A stretch of DNA of 64,000 bases from Candidatus Cybelea sp. (GTDB taxonomy: Bacteria > Vulcanimicrobiota > Vulcanimicrobiia > Vulcanimicrobiales > Vulcanimicrobiaceae). Under the pieces are notes generated by a model that worked only from the letters and a program-made list of their open reading frames with translations, had not been told where the DNA came from and ran no database searches. How positions within the stretch are numbered: position 1 is the stretch's first letter; each line of letters opens with the position of its first letter. Shown one piece after another: positions 31,446 through 40,116 of this stretch. The DNA is taken from assembly GCA_036489315.1 (NCBI GenBank), contig DASXFZ010000059.1, positions 1 to 64,000 of the forward strand. The letters run 5' to 3'. Made by a program: the position numbers and the translations under genes.

Positions 31446-32785
31446 CGCAGCGCGAGCTCGTTGGGAAGAAACTCGACGTCGTACCGGCCTTGGCGAAACT
31501 GCGGGGTGGCGAGAATCTCCAAACAGAGTCCGATCGTCGTCTGTACGCCTTCGACGAGCGTTTCGCGCAGCGCGCGCTCCATGCGCGCAATGGCGATTTC
31601 GCGGGTATCTCCGTACGCAATAATTTTGGCGATCATCGAATCGTAATACGGCGGAATCGTCGCCCCCGCATACATGTGCGTGTCGACGCGAATTCCCGGC
31701 CCCCCTGGAAAGACCAGCTTGGTCACGGTACCCGCAGCCGGGGCGAAATGGTTATTCGTGTCTTCGGCATTGATCCGGCATTCGATCGCGTGCCCGCGGG
31801 CGACGAGGTCGCCTTGCGTGTAGCCGAGCGGTTCGCCCGCCGCGATTCGAATCTGCTCCTTGACGAGATCGATGTTGTAGACCATCTCGGTCACCGGGTG
31901 CTCGACCTGAATGCGCGTATTCATCTCCATGAAGTACACGTCGTCACCCGCCGCCAGAAATTCAAGAGTACCCGCGTTGGTGTAACCGACGGAGCGGCAA
32001 GCGCGCAACGCCATCTCGTGCAGTGAGTTTCGCACCGTCTCGGGCACGTGCGGTGCCGGGGTTTCTTCGATGATCTTCTGATGGGCCGGCTTCTGCACCG
32101 AGCAGTCCCGCTCGCCGAGGTGAACGAGGTTGCCGAATTCGTCCCCCAAGACTTGGACTTCGATGTGGCGCGGGGAGCGGATCAGCTTTTCGATATAGAC
32201 CCGTCCGTCTTTGAAGCTCGCTTCGGCCTCCGCCGTCGCGCCCGCGTAGGCGCGGGGCAGCTCGCCGGGATCGGAGACGACCCGCATCCCTCTGCCGCCA
32301 CCGCCCGCCGTCGCCTTGAGGAGGATGGGATAGCCGATCGATTCGGCCGCTGCGTAGGCGTCTTCGAGTGAAGCGAGCACGTCGGTTCCCGGTGTCGTCG
32401 CTACGCCGGCGTCGCGCAGCACCCGCTTCGCGGTCGCTTTGTCGCCCATCAGGGAGATCACCCGCGGCTTCGGTCCGATGAACTCGAGACCGTGATCGGC
32501 GCAAATCTCGGCGAAGCGCGCGTTCTCGGCAAGAAAACCATACCCTGGGTGGATCGCGTCGCAGCGGGTGATCAGCGCGGTTGAAATGATGTTGGGAATG
32601 TTGAGATAGGAACGCCCCGCGGGACCCGGGCCAACGCAGAACGCCTCGTCCGCTTGCCGGACGTGCATCGATTCGCGGTCAGCTTCGGAAAAGATCGCGA
32701 CGGTCGAAACACCGAGTTCCTGACACGCGCGATTGATTCGTAGCGCGATCTCGCCGCGATTTGCAATCAGTACCTTACGAAAAAT
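31442..32785 (-). CDS. accC: Biotin carboxylase subunit of acetyl-CoA carboxylase, apparent ATT start
   Basis: A 447-aa enzyme carboxylating biotin on the carrier protein for fatty-acid synthesis. The ATP-grasp motifs are KATAGGGGRGMR, HIEVQVLGDEFGN, EMNTRIQVEHPVTE and the catalytic HPGYGFLAEN. The first ATG in frame (32668) would remove 39 residues, but those codons read FRKVLIANRGEIALRI, the invariant N-terminus of the family. The only codon in the start position is ATT (32783-32785), with AAGGA seven bases upstream. So the start is either a true ATT or an ATG hit by a sequence error. It overlaps nusB by ATGA. Confidence 0.93.
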   Translation of the reverse strand: MFRKVLIANRGEIALRINRACQELGVSTVAIFSEADRESMHVRQADEAFCVGPGPAGRSYLNIPNIISTALITRCDAIHPGYGFLAENARFAEICADHGLEFIGPKPRVISLMGDKATAKRVLRDAGVATTPGTDVLASLEDAYAAAESIGYPILLKATAGGGGRGMRVVSDPGELPRAYAGATAEAEASFKDGRVYIEKLIRSPRHIEVQVLGDEFGNLVHLGERDCSVQKPAHQKIIEETPAPHVPETVRNSLHEMALRACRSVGYTNAGTLEFLAAGDDVYFMEMNTRIQVEHPVTEMVYNIDLVKEQIRIAAGEPLGYTQGDLVARGHAIECRINAEDTNNHFAPAAGTVTKLVFPGGPGIRVDTHMYAGATIPPYYDSMIAKIIAYGDTREIAIARMERALRETLVEGVQTTIGLCLEILATPQFRQGRYDVEFLPNELALR

Positions 32786-32792
32786 GACGGGA

Positions 32793-32800
32793 TCCTTCTC
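32793..32800 (-). promoter_or_regulatory. Ribosome binding site placing the ATT start of accC
   Basis: GAGAAGGA on the minus strand, 7 bases before ATT 32785 and just after the stop of the folK fusion. Its position fits initiation at the ATT and not at the downstream ATG. Confidence 0.6.
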
Positions 32801-32806
32801 GCCCCT

Positions 32807-33730
32807 TTAGCCTCGGGCGATGGAAAAGAGTGGCTGTCCATATTCGACGGGCGCGTCGTCGGCGGCTGCAATCAAAACCAGACGCCCCGAACCCATGCTG
32901 TGAATGGGCGTTCGAATTCCGAGCGCCTCAATATAACCCAGCTCTCGATCGCCGTCGAGCTGATCGCCCTCCGCCGGGGCGGGACGTCCCAAATGAAAGA
33001 TTCCGACAAGGTCCGCCTTGATCGTATCGACGCGCAGCGGCGGCGCCTCGGAGGAATGACCGTCGGCCGAGCCGCGACGCGCGCTCCGGCGCGGCGCGGT
33101 AAGTTCGATCTCTTCAACGCCCCGCTGGACACGCAGCCGGACGGCATCCCCTTCGCTCAAGAACGCCGCCAGCGCGCGAACTCGATCGCTGACGCTTGCG
33201 GCGTCTGTGCTCGACATCAGGCTATCGCTTTCACGCGGCACCGCGCCGGACCTGGAAAGGCCGCGTTCCCCTAGGCGTGTTACGCCTGCCAGCTCGCTCG
33301 AATCGAGCGCATCGCGCATCGCTGCGAAGCGATCGTCGAGCTCGGCAAGCGGAACGAGCACGAACGCCCGCTCGGCCAGGTGCTCGTGCGGCAGACGCAG
33401 ATTCGCCTCGGAAACCGTCAGGTCGTCGAAGAGTAGAAGGTCGAGATCGATCACGCGCGGACCCCATCGTTCGGCGGGCGCGCGTCCCAACCGCCGCTCG
33501 ATCCCGCGCAAGACGTCGAGCAGTTCGTGGGGGCCCGACCCGGTCTCGAGCGAGACGACCGCGTTGAAAAAGTCCGGTTGATCCCGACGCCCCCACGGTT
33601 TGGTTCGGTACAGCGCCGAGCTGCGCACGATCGTGCCGTTCTCGCGCAGCGCTTCGCGCGCGCGCTCGAGGTTAGCGGCGCGGTCGCCGAGATTGCTTCC
33701 GAGTCCGACGTACGCGAGGTGTGCCGTCAC
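32807..33730 (-). CDS. folK: FolK pyrophosphokinase fused to an AccB-like domain lacking the biotinyl lysine
   Basis: A 307-aa fusion. Residues about 4-140 are 6-hydroxymethyl-dihydropterin pyrophosphokinase, with VGLGSNLGDR, the RTKPWG loop and RVIDLDLLLFDD. After a linker, residues about 180-307 follow full-length AccB: an N-terminal helix-strand part (DRVRALAAFLSEGDAVRL), a linker, and the biotinyl fold from IKADLVGIFHLG to PVEYGQPLFSI. Where AccB has EAMKM or EAMKL, this protein has IEALGIRTP, so the biotin-accepting Lys is Gly. GTG 33730 overlaps folB as GTGA. An internal ATG at 33217 could make the carrier domain separately, but has no ribosome site. accC follows 21 bases later. Confidence 0.85.
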   Translation of the reverse strand: MTAHLAYVGLGSNLGDRAANLERAREALRENGTIVRSSALYRTKPWGRRDQPDFFNAVVSLETGSGPHELLDVLRGIERRLGRAPAERWGPRVIDLDLLLFDDLTVSEANLRLPHEHLAERAFVLVPLAELDDRFAAMRDALDSSELAGVTRLGERGLSRSGAVPRESDSLMSSTDAASVSDRVRALAAFLSEGDAVRLRVQRGVEEIELTAPRRSARRGSADGHSSEAPPLRVDTIKADLVGIFHLGRPAPAEGDQLDGDRELGYIEALGIRTPIHSMGSGRLVLIAAADDAPVEYGQPLFSIARG

Positions 33731-34092
33731 GGCCGATCGCAATGCGGATTGCCGCGCTCAAGCGTAACCGACGGCGTCGCTCCATCGAGAATGGCGGGCT
33801 TCGAGATCGTGAGCGTCGCGCGCGCGATGCGGGAATCCTCGAAGACGGTCTCGAGAACCTCGCCCGCGAGGCGCTCGAGCAAAGCAAAAGAGGTGCGTTC
33901 GACCACTCCGCTGATACGGCGGCACAGCGCCGCGTAGTCGACCGTCTCGTGGAGGTCGTCGCGGGCCTCGGCGCCGCGCAAGTCGACCTCCACGCTCAAC
34001 TCCAGCTCGAAGGGTTGGGCGCGGTCGCGTTCGCCGGGCAGCCATCCATGGCGTCCGAGCGCGCGCACGCCGCGCAGTGTTATTCGATCCAC
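33727..34092 (-). CDS. folB: Dihydroneopterin aldolase
   Basis: A 121-aa folate enzyme. The opening DRITLRGVRALGRHGWLPGER and the DDLHETVDYAALCRRI segment match FolB. GTG 34092 overlaps the folP end by 13 bases. Its active-site Lys is probably in TLTISKPAIL. Confidence 0.88.
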   Translation of the reverse strand: MDRITLRGVRALGRHGWLPGERDRAQPFELELSVEVDLRGAEARDDLHETVDYAALCRRISGVVERTSFALLERLAGEVLETVFEDSRIARATLTISKPAILDGATPSVTLERGNPHCDRP

Positions 34093-34919
34093 TTCGCGGG
34101 CCGCCAACCCCGAACGATCGCGTCGGATACCGCGATCGAATCGCGCGCGGCGGCGACGTCGTGTACTCGAACGATGTCGATGCCGGCCGCGATTGCCAGC
34201 GCCGTCGTCGCAACCGTACCGTAGACGCGATCGCCGACCGCTCTCCCCGTCAGTCTCCCGATCGTCGATTTTCTCGAAGTGCCGATCATCGTCGGAAAGC
34301 CGAGTGCGACCAGACGATCGAGCCGTGCGAGCACGGCGAGATTCTGCTCGGCGTTCTTGCCAAAGCCGATTCCCGGGTCGAGAACGACGCGCTCGGGCGG
34401 AATTCCGCGCGCTACCGCGCGCGCGGCGCAGTCTTCGAGATAGCGCAGGACCGCATCGACGACCGGCGCATCGTAGTGCGTCGTGCTTTGATTGTGCATC
34501 GCCACGATGGGCATCTCGAGCTCGGCCGCAACGTCGAGAAGCTCTGCCGGAGCTCCCCACACCGAGTTGATCAGGTCGGCCCCAGCGATTCGGGCGGCGC
34601 GCGCGACGTCGGGCTTGTACGTGTCGACGGAAATCGGCGCGCTGGGACGAGCGCGGCGCACGGCGTCGATCACCGGAATCACGCGCGCCATCTCCAGGCG
34701 TTCGCCGACGGGCTCGTGGCCGGGGCGAGTCGACTCTCCGCCCAGGTCGAGCAGGTCGGCTCCCAGGCGCAGCTGCGACAGGGCGTGCTCCGTGGCCGCA
34801 GCTTCGCTTTCGATGCCGTCGCCCGAAAACGAATCGGGCGTGACATTGACGATGCCCATCAAATAGGTTCGTTCCCCCCACCGCAGCTGCGCGTCGCGCA
34901 GCTGCACGGAGCCTCTCAC
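34080..34919 (-). CDS. folP: Dihydropteroate synthase
   Basis: A 279-aa enzyme joining dihydropterin pyrophosphate to p-aminobenzoate. Signatures are MGIVNVTPDSFSGDG, LDLGGESTRPG, SVDTYKP, LDPGIGFGKN and GTSRKS. GTG 34919 overlaps the folC stop as GTGA; a GTG at 34940 is possible. Confidence 0.94.
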   Translation of the reverse strand: MRGSVQLRDAQLRWGERTYLMGIVNVTPDSFSGDGIESEAAATEHALSQLRLGADLLDLGGESTRPGHEPVGERLEMARVIPVIDAVRRARPSAPISVDTYKPDVARAARIAGADLINSVWGAPAELLDVAAELEMPIVAMHNQSTTHYDAPVVDAVLRYLEDCAARAVARGIPPERVVLDPGIGFGKNAEQNLAVLARLDRLVALGFPTMIGTSRKSTIGRLTGRAVGDRVYGTVATTALAIAAGIDIVRVHDVAAARDSIAVSDAIVRGWRPAKWIE

Positions 34920-36232
34920 ACGGACGCGGGTACGAACCACTCGCGAAGCCCCGCGACGATGAACGTCGAGCCCGTTACGACGACGACGTCTTCGATTGCG
35001 GCGACACGCCGCGCGACCGTCAACGCTTCGATCGGGTCGGAGACGGCACGCCCCCAGCTTCCGAACGACTCGGCGATCGTCGAAAGGCGCGATGCAGGGA
35101 TCGCTTTGCGTCCCGCGGTCGAGTACGCAGTAAACGTGAAGGTGGACGGGAGCGTGGAGAGCACCTCGAGGATCCGGCGCGCGTCCTTCGATTCGCCGAT
35201 CGAGACGACGTAGTGAATGCGGCGCCCGGCAAAACTCTCTTGCAGCGACGCGACGAGTGCTTCGGCTTTCTCAACGTTGTGAGCGATGTCGAAGACCACC
35301 GGCGGTCTGCTTGGGACCAGCTCCATGCGCCCCGGAATCGTGAGGGCGGCGAAGCCGCGGCGGATCGCTTCCCGCTCCGGGCGCAGATCGCCGAGGCGTT
35401 CCAATACCGCGATCGCCGTCGCTGCATTGGAGCGCTGAAAGATCCCGAGGACCGGAAGCTCGATGGAATACGTGTCGAAGGCCGTTTGCAGATTCAAGAC
35501 GGCGCCGTGCACGTCGCTCTTTTGGACGCCGATCTTCACGACATCGCGCACGAGCACCACAGGAGCACCCACCTCTGCGGCGTAGCGTTCGATGACCGCA
35601 CGCGCCGCCTCGGGCACGCTTCCGACGACCAGCGGCACGCCGGGCTTCGCAATGCCGGCCTTTTCCAGCGCGATGGCCTCGAGCGTCGTTCCCAATATCT
35701 CCACGTGATCGTAGCCCACGGAGGTAATCGCCGCGATGACCGGCTCGAGCACGTTGGTGCCGTCGAGCCGCCCGCCGAGCCCGACCTCGATCACCGCGAC
35801 GTCGACCCTCTCCGCGGCAAAATAGGCAAACGCGAGGCCCAGCAGCGTTTCGTAGTACGTCGGCTGCCCGTACTGCGCGATCGTTCGCTCGATCGCCGGC
35901 ATCGAATCGGCGAGCAGCCGCGCAAAGCGTTCGTTTTCGATCGAGACGCCGTCGATTTGGGCGCGCTCGGTCATCGAGCGAAGGTGCGGCTTGGTGTGCA
36001 GGCCGGTGCGCTTACCGGAGGCCTGCAATGCGGATGCGATCATCGTCGCGGTCGATCCCTTGCCGCTCGTGCCGCCGACGTGAATCGTCGGATAAGCGCG
36101 GTGCGGGTCGCCGAGATTTCGCAGGAAGGCCTGCATTCGGTCGAGCTTGTACGAGGTTCGCGGCGAGACAACTTCGTCGATCGTGCCGAGCAAATAGCTC
36201 TGCGCCGCTTGGAAACTCGTGATTCTGATCAC
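34916..36232 (-). CDS. folC: Folylpolyglutamate / dihydrofolate synthase
   Basis: A 438-aa Mur-ligase-family enzyme that adds glutamate to folates. The P-loop is VGGTSGKGST, followed by TKPHLRSMTER, EVGLGGRLDGTN and the VFDIAHNVEKA segment of the C-terminal domain. Its start overlaps the mog stop by ATGA. With folP, folB and folK it forms a complete lower folate block. Confidence 0.94.
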   Translation of the reverse strand: MIRITSFQAAQSYLLGTIDEVVSPRTSYKLDRMQAFLRNLGDPHRAYPTIHVGGTSGKGSTATMIASALQASGKRTGLHTKPHLRSMTERAQIDGVSIENERFARLLADSMPAIERTIAQYGQPTYYETLLGLAFAYFAAERVDVAVIEVGLGGRLDGTNVLEPVIAAITSVGYDHVEILGTTLEAIALEKAGIAKPGVPLVVGSVPEAARAVIERYAAEVGAPVVLVRDVVKIGVQKSDVHGAVLNLQTAFDTYSIELPVLGIFQRSNAATAIAVLERLGDLRPEREAIRRGFAALTIPGRMELVPSRPPVVFDIAHNVEKAEALVASLQESFAGRRIHYVVSIGESKDARRILEVLSTLPSTFTFTAYSTAGRKAIPASRLSTIAESFGSWGRAVSDPIEALTVARRVAAIEDVVVVTGSTFIVAGLREWFVPASV

Positions 36233-36711
36233 TCGTGCACGGCCTCGTCGTTGAGCAGCTCCAGTGCGTGCGGGATCACCGGCAGCACGATGTCCAGTGC
36301 TTCGGCGACCGCTTTTGGACTCCCCGGAAGATTGACGATCAACGTGCGAAGGCGAACGCCGGCCTGCGCGCGCGAGAGTAGCGCCGTCTTCACGTTCGCA
36401 AACGATACCATTCGGATCGCTTCGGGGATTCCGGGGACCTCATAGTCGAGAATCGCGGCCGTCGCCTGGGGTGTGCGATCGCGCGACGTGAGCCCCGTTC
36501 CGCCGCTGGTGAGCACGAGATCGGCCTTGTTTGCGTCGGCCAGGTCGATGAGTTCGGCCTGCAGCGCGGCGGGCTCGTCGGCCATCACGCGCTCGCGCAC
36601 GATCTCATAGGCGCCGCCCAGGCGCTCCTTCATCAAGGCAATACACGTGTCGGGGCGCTTGCCCGAGGCGGCACGGTCGGAAAGGACGATCAGCGCGACG
36701 CGATTTCTCAC
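36229..36711 (-). CDS. Molybdenum cofactor protein of the MogA/MoaB family
   Basis: A 160-aa molybdopterin adenylyltransferase-type protein. The signature LTSGGTGLTSRDRTP and the later LPGSPKAVAEAL segment are conserved. It overlaps moaC by GTGA. MoaC is next to it and moeA is at 62-63 kb, so molybdenum cofactor synthesis is likely active in this organism. Confidence 0.9.
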   Translation of the reverse strand: MRNRVALIVLSDRAASGKRPDTCIALMKERLGGAYEIVRERVMADEPAALQAELIDLADANKADLVLTSGGTGLTSRDRTPQATAAILDYEVPGIPEAIRMVSFANVKTALLSRAQAGVRLRTLIVNLPGSPKAVAEALDIVLPVIPHALELLNDEAVHE

Positions 36712-37196
36712 CGGGCGTCCTCAGCGGCGCCGGCGGCATCGAAGGAATCCTTACCGCCGGTCTTGCGCAGCAGGCGTACCGCTTCGATCGTTATGCCCCG
36801 GTCCAGCGCCTTCGCCATGTCGTAGATCGTCAGCGCCGCGACCGTCGCCGCGACGATCGCCTCCATCTCGACGCCGGTTTGCGCCGTCGTCCTCGCCTCC
36901 GCCTCGATCGCAAGCGCGCCGTTCTCCTGCCATGCGAAGCTGACGTCGACGCTGCCCAGCGGGAGCTGATGGGCGAGCGGAATGAGTTCGGCCGTGCGTT
37001 TGGCCGCCATGATTCCCGCTATTTGCGCCGCGACGAAGGCGTCGCCTTTTGCCAAGACCGCGTCGCGGATCGCGGCGCGCGCGGCGTCGTTCAAACGCAC
37101 CAGCGCCTGCGCGCGCGCAAAACGAACCGTCGCCTCTTTACCCGAAACGTCGACCATAGCGATGCTGCCATCGGGCGCGACGTGCGAGAGCTTCAT
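36708..37196 (-). CDS. moaC: Cyclic pyranopterin monophosphate synthase accessory protein MoaC
   Basis: A 162-aa enzyme of the first molybdenum cofactor step. Signatures are GIMAAKRTAELIPLAHQLPL, TGVEMEAIVAATVAALTIYDM and a conserved KTGGKD. ATG 37196 overlaps the small membrane gene by ATGA. Confidence 0.95.
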   Translation of the reverse strand: MKLSHVAPDGSIAMVDVSGKEATVRFARAQALVRLNDAARAAIRDAVLAKGDAFVAAQIAGIMAAKRTAELIPLAHQLPLGSVDVSFAWQENGALAIEAEARTTAQTGVEMEAIVAATVAALTIYDMAKALDRGITIEAVRLLRKTGGKDSFDAAGAAEDAR

Positions 37197-37384
37197 CGTC
37201 GCGGCGCGCTCTGAAACCGAACCCAGATCAGGCAGAGCAGCGCGAGCACCCACAAGATCACCATGTGGGTGATGTGATGTGAATGCCCGGCTCCCGACTC
37301 CGTAAAGAAATTGATCCTGCCCATCCCGTAGAGAATGCCGAGAATGAAAAAGACGACGGCCAAAACGAGGGCGAGAGCTTTCAT
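37193..37384 (-). CDS. Small two-helix membrane protein
   Basis: A 63-aa protein with two hydrophobic helices (residues about 3-22 and 41-56) separated by a His-containing loop (GAGHSHHITH). I do not recognise a family. It is locked between uppP and moaC by ATGA overlaps on both sides, which supports its being a real gene. Confidence 0.65.
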   Translation of the reverse strand: MKALALVLAVVFFILGILYGMGRINFFTESGAGHSHHITHMVILWVLALLCLIWVRFQSAPRR

Positions 37385-38241
37385 GTAATGACCCCCTTTC
37401 GTGCGAGCACGAAGCAGACGGAACCCAAGATTACGCAGTACCAGCCGAACGGGCGCAGATCGTTCGAGCGGAAATAACGCGTCAAGAACGCGACGGAAAG
37501 ATAGGCGGCGATACCCGCTGCGATCCCGCCGGCGATCGCCTGAACGAGCACGAGATGCGCGTCGGGCGCAAAAAGCCTCGGAATCTCCAGCAGCGCGGCC
37601 GCACCGATCACCGGCGTTGCGAGCAGAAATGAAAAGCGCGCTGCGTCCTCGTGATCGAGGTCGCAGAGCAATCCCGCAACCATCGAGCTTCCCGAGCGGG
37701 AGATGCCCGGAAGCAGCGCCGTTGCTTGCGCGAGCCCGATGAAGAGGCTGGCGGGATAGCTCAGCCGTTCGATCGGCTTAGCGGCGCGCGCGAGGCGCCG
37801 TTGTTGAAGACGGCGCAACGCTTCGCCGGCAAACATCACGAGGCCGTTGACGACCAAGAAGAGCGCGGCCGTCGCCGGGTGGGCGAAGAGGCGCCGTACC
37901 GGATGCTCGAGTAGGACCCCCAGGATTCCGACCGGGATCGTTCCGACGACCAGAAGCCAGCCAATTCGCTCGTCGCGGTCATCGCTGAGCCTCCCGCGGA
38001 CGACGCTGCGTACGAGCGAGCGAACGATCGCCGCCCACTGCGCGCGATAAAAGACGAGCAGCGCGAGCGCAGTGCCCAGGTGCAGGACGACGACGAAGGC
38101 GAGAAACGATGGGCTCGTGCGATCGATGTTGCGCCACTGCAGCAAGGCCGGTACGAGGATCGTATGACCGAGGCTCGAGACCGGAAAAAGCTCGCTCACG
38201 CCCTGCAACAGGGCCAAAACAAACGCTTGGAAGAAGGTCAC
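37381..38241 (-). CDS. uppP: Undecaprenyl-diphosphatase UppP (BacA)
   Basis: A 286-aa inner-membrane enzyme recycling undecaprenyl pyrophosphate for cell-wall synthesis. The conserved motifs are GVSELFPVSSLGH (commonly SSTGH) and LLPGISRSGSSM. Six to eight hydrophobic helices. It overlaps the small two-helix gene downstream by ATGA. Confidence 0.93.
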   Translation of the reverse strand: MTFFQAFVLALLQGVSELFPVSSLGHTILVPALLQWRNIDRTSPSFLAFVVVLHLGTALALLVFYRAQWAAIVRSLVRSVVRGRLSDDRDERIGWLLVVGTIPVGILGVLLEHPVRRLFAHPATAALFLVVNGLVMFAGEALRRLQQRRLARAAKPIERLSYPASLFIGLAQATALLPGISRSGSSMVAGLLCDLDHEDAARFSFLLATPVIGAAALLEIPRLFAPDAHLVLVQAIAGGIAAGIAAYLSVAFLTRYFRSNDLRPFGWYCVILGSVCFVLARKGVIT

Positions 38242-38281
38242 GGCCCTTGGCGTTTACCCGACGCCGCGCGACGGCCTGCCG

Positions 38282-38899
38282 CTACCACGCGACAAACTTC
38301 ACGCTGAAGGTTGCGCTGCCGGCGATCGGTTTGCAGTCGTGCAGCGGCGGATCGTAGCGCGCCTGGCGCGCCATCGAAACGGCGACGAGGTCGAGAGAAG
38401 AGTTGCCGGTACTCTGCGCCACGCTGGCGCTGAGCACCTGACCGGTCGCGTCGAGCTGCACCTGCACGCTCGCAAGCCCGCTGGTCGCCTCGGTGCGCGC
38501 CTCGGGCGGAATGTTCGGCGGCGGCGGCGTCGCGACGACCGTCGCAGCCGCTTCCGGAGAGGCACAAGCGGCGGTCGCCAGCTTCGGAGGGGCGGTCGCC
38601 GGCGGCGGGGTCGGCGCGGGAGTAGCCTTGCCGCGTCCCCCTCCGGGGGGGCCGGCGGAGCCTGCGATCCGAGCGTGCGGCCGCGCAACTGCGCCACGGT
38701 GCGGGGCCGGGGTCTGCCTGGGCTTAGGAGGCGGCGGGGTTTGCTTCGCTACCGCTATCGAAGAACGCCGGACGATCGAAACGACCTCGGTTTGGTTCTG
38801 AAAATCGGCGTGTGCCGGATGTACGATCAACGCGACGATCGCGTGCAGCAGCAGCGACAGCGCGAAGGCAACGACCAGAAAGCGCCCAGTACGCCTCAT
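38282..38899 (-). CDS. TonB-family energy transducer (short)
   Basis: A 205-aa protein with an N-terminal membrane helix (about 6-26), a Pro-rich spacer and a TonB C-terminal-like domain (VQVQLDATGQVLSASVAQSTGNSSL then ARQARYDPP). It is the second TonB-like protein of the ExbB/ExbD cluster, 33 bases after the longer one. Confidence 0.82.
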   Translation of the reverse strand: MRRTGRFLVVAFALSLLLHAIVALIVHPAHADFQNQTEVVSIVRRSSIAVAKQTPPPPKPRQTPAPHRGAVARPHARIAGSAGPPGGGRGKATPAPTPPPATAPPKLATAACASPEAAATVVATPPPPNIPPEARTEATSGLASVQVQLDATGQVLSASVAQSTGNSSLDLVAVSMARQARYDPPLHDCKPIAGSATFSVKFVAW

Positions 38900-38932
38900 C
38901 TTGCATGGGGCGCGGAGCAGCTTCTAACCCGG

Positions 38933-39667
38933 CTAGTCTCCTGGCGTGAAGTCGGCGCGAAAGAGATAGTCGCCCTGCGACGGCGCGCAATCAATCAGCT
39001 TCGGAGAGTACGTGGATTCCCGAGCGGCCCGCAGCGCAGCTTGATCGATGGCCATGTTGCTCGAACTCTTGTAGACTTTCGCTCCGAGGAGATTGCCCGA
39101 CGGTCCGACCGTGACCTCGACCTGCACGGTGACCGCACCGAGCCCGATCTCCTTCGCCGACTCAGGATACTCCGGCTGCACCGGGTTGGTAACCGTCGCT
39201 TCGACGTTGGGATTTGCGCAAGAAGGCTTCGGAGTTCCAGGCGGCGCGGTAGCCGCGGCGGGCGCGGGCGTTCCTTGGCCCGACGGGGCGCCTTTTTCGC
39301 TTCCGCTGTTTGGTGCGACGTACGCGTTCTCAGTCGAGCTGCTCGACTTGCTGTTGCTCGTCGTCTTCACCACGTTGAGCTTGAGCTTGGGCTGCGGCTG
39401 CTTCTGCTGTTTGGGCGGCGGCGTCTTTTCCGGCGGCGGGGTCGGCGTCGGCGGCGGGGTCGGCGTCGGCGGCGGCGGCGTGTGCACGATGACCTTGTGA
39501 ATCTTCGAAACCGTCACTTCTTCGGTCTTCTGATCTTCCGCGTGCTTGTTGATGTTCGGAAACACCGAGGCCACGCCTAAGTGCACGACCAGTGCGATGA
39601 CGAAGGCCCAGCCGATGTAGCTGCGGACCCGTTCGCCGGTTGTGATGTAACCGCCGCGATTAGCCAT
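38933..39667 (-). CDS. tonB: TonB-family energy transducer (long, Pro-rich)
   Basis: A 244-aa protein with one membrane helix (about 18-34), a Pro/Thr spacer made of PPPTPT repeats and a TonB_C domain (NPVQPEYPESAKEIGLGAVTVQVEV). It couples the proton motive force from ExbB/ExbD to outer-membrane transport. It lies three bases after exbD and carries an 18-bp tandem DNA repeat in its spacer. Confidence 0.9.
   Translation of the reverse strand: MANRGGYITTGERVRSYIGWAFVIALVVHLGVASVFPNINKHAEDQKTEEVTVSKIHKVIVHTPPPPTPTPPPTPTPPPEKTPPPKQQKQPQPKLKLNVVKTTSNSKSSSSTENAYVAPNSGSEKGAPSGQGTPAPAAATAPPGTPKPSCANPNVEATVTNPVQPEYPESAKEIGLGAVTVQVEVTVGPSGNLLGAKVYKSSSNMAIDQAALRAARESTYSPKLIDCAPSQGDYLFRADFTPGD
39431..39466 (-). 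repeat. Two tandem 18-bp units in the tonB spacer
   Basis: Identical units at 39431-39448 and 39449-39466 code PPPTPT twice, with a partial third unit after them. Spacer length in TonB commonly varies by such slippage. Confidence 0.85.
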
Positions 39668-39670
39668 AGA

Positions 39671-40096
39671 CTATTGGGTTGCTCCTGGGGGCGCGCCTTG
39701 AACGTGGTTGGCCAGGCCGAAGTCGGTCAGATCGACCTGCTTTGCGGCGTCCATCACTTGAAGGATCGTGCCATAGGTCGCATGCGGATCCGCCTTGACG
39801 ATCACGCTCTTGAAGCGGTGATCGGTGGCATCCTGCAGCTGCGCGAAGGCGGCCTTCGCGTCCTTGATATCGACCTGGTTCGAGCCGATTTGAATGTGAT
39901 CTTTCTCGTCGATCATCACCACGATCTGCGAAGGCTGCACCTTATCCTTATTGTAAGCGTCGGGCAGCTTCGGCTCTTTGGTGACCGAGGCCAGAATGAT
40001 GAAGATAATGAGGAGCACCAACAGCACGTCCGTAAACGGCGTGATGTTGATCGTCGACATTACCTCATCTTCGCCTCCGCCGGTGGAAACGGCCAC
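39671..40096 (-). CDS. exbD: ExbD/TolR family biopolymer transport protein
   Basis: A 141-aa protein with one membrane helix carrying the proton-path Asp in INITPFTDVLLVLLIIF, and a periplasmic ExbD domain. Forms a motor with ExbB. It is the second of two exbD genes. Confidence 0.92.
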   Translation of the reverse strand: MAVSTGGGEDEVMSTINITPFTDVLLVLLIIFIILASVTKEPKLPDAYNKDKVQPSQIVVMIDEKDHIQIGSNQVDIKDAKAAFAQLQDATDHRFKSVIVKADPHATYGTILQVMDAAKQVDLTDFGLANHVQGAPPGATQ

Positions 40097-40116
40097 GTTC
40101 TCTTACCCTCCTATCC

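Noticed and set aside
31442-32668. accC beginning at ATG 32668
   Set aside because: It would remove the invariant ANRGEIALRI segment that is present in frame just upstream.
37381-38241. UppP variant SSLGH (instead of SSTGH) as a loss of function
   Set aside because: The Ser, Gly and His are retained and the second motif PGISRSG is intact; it is probably an ordinary family variant.
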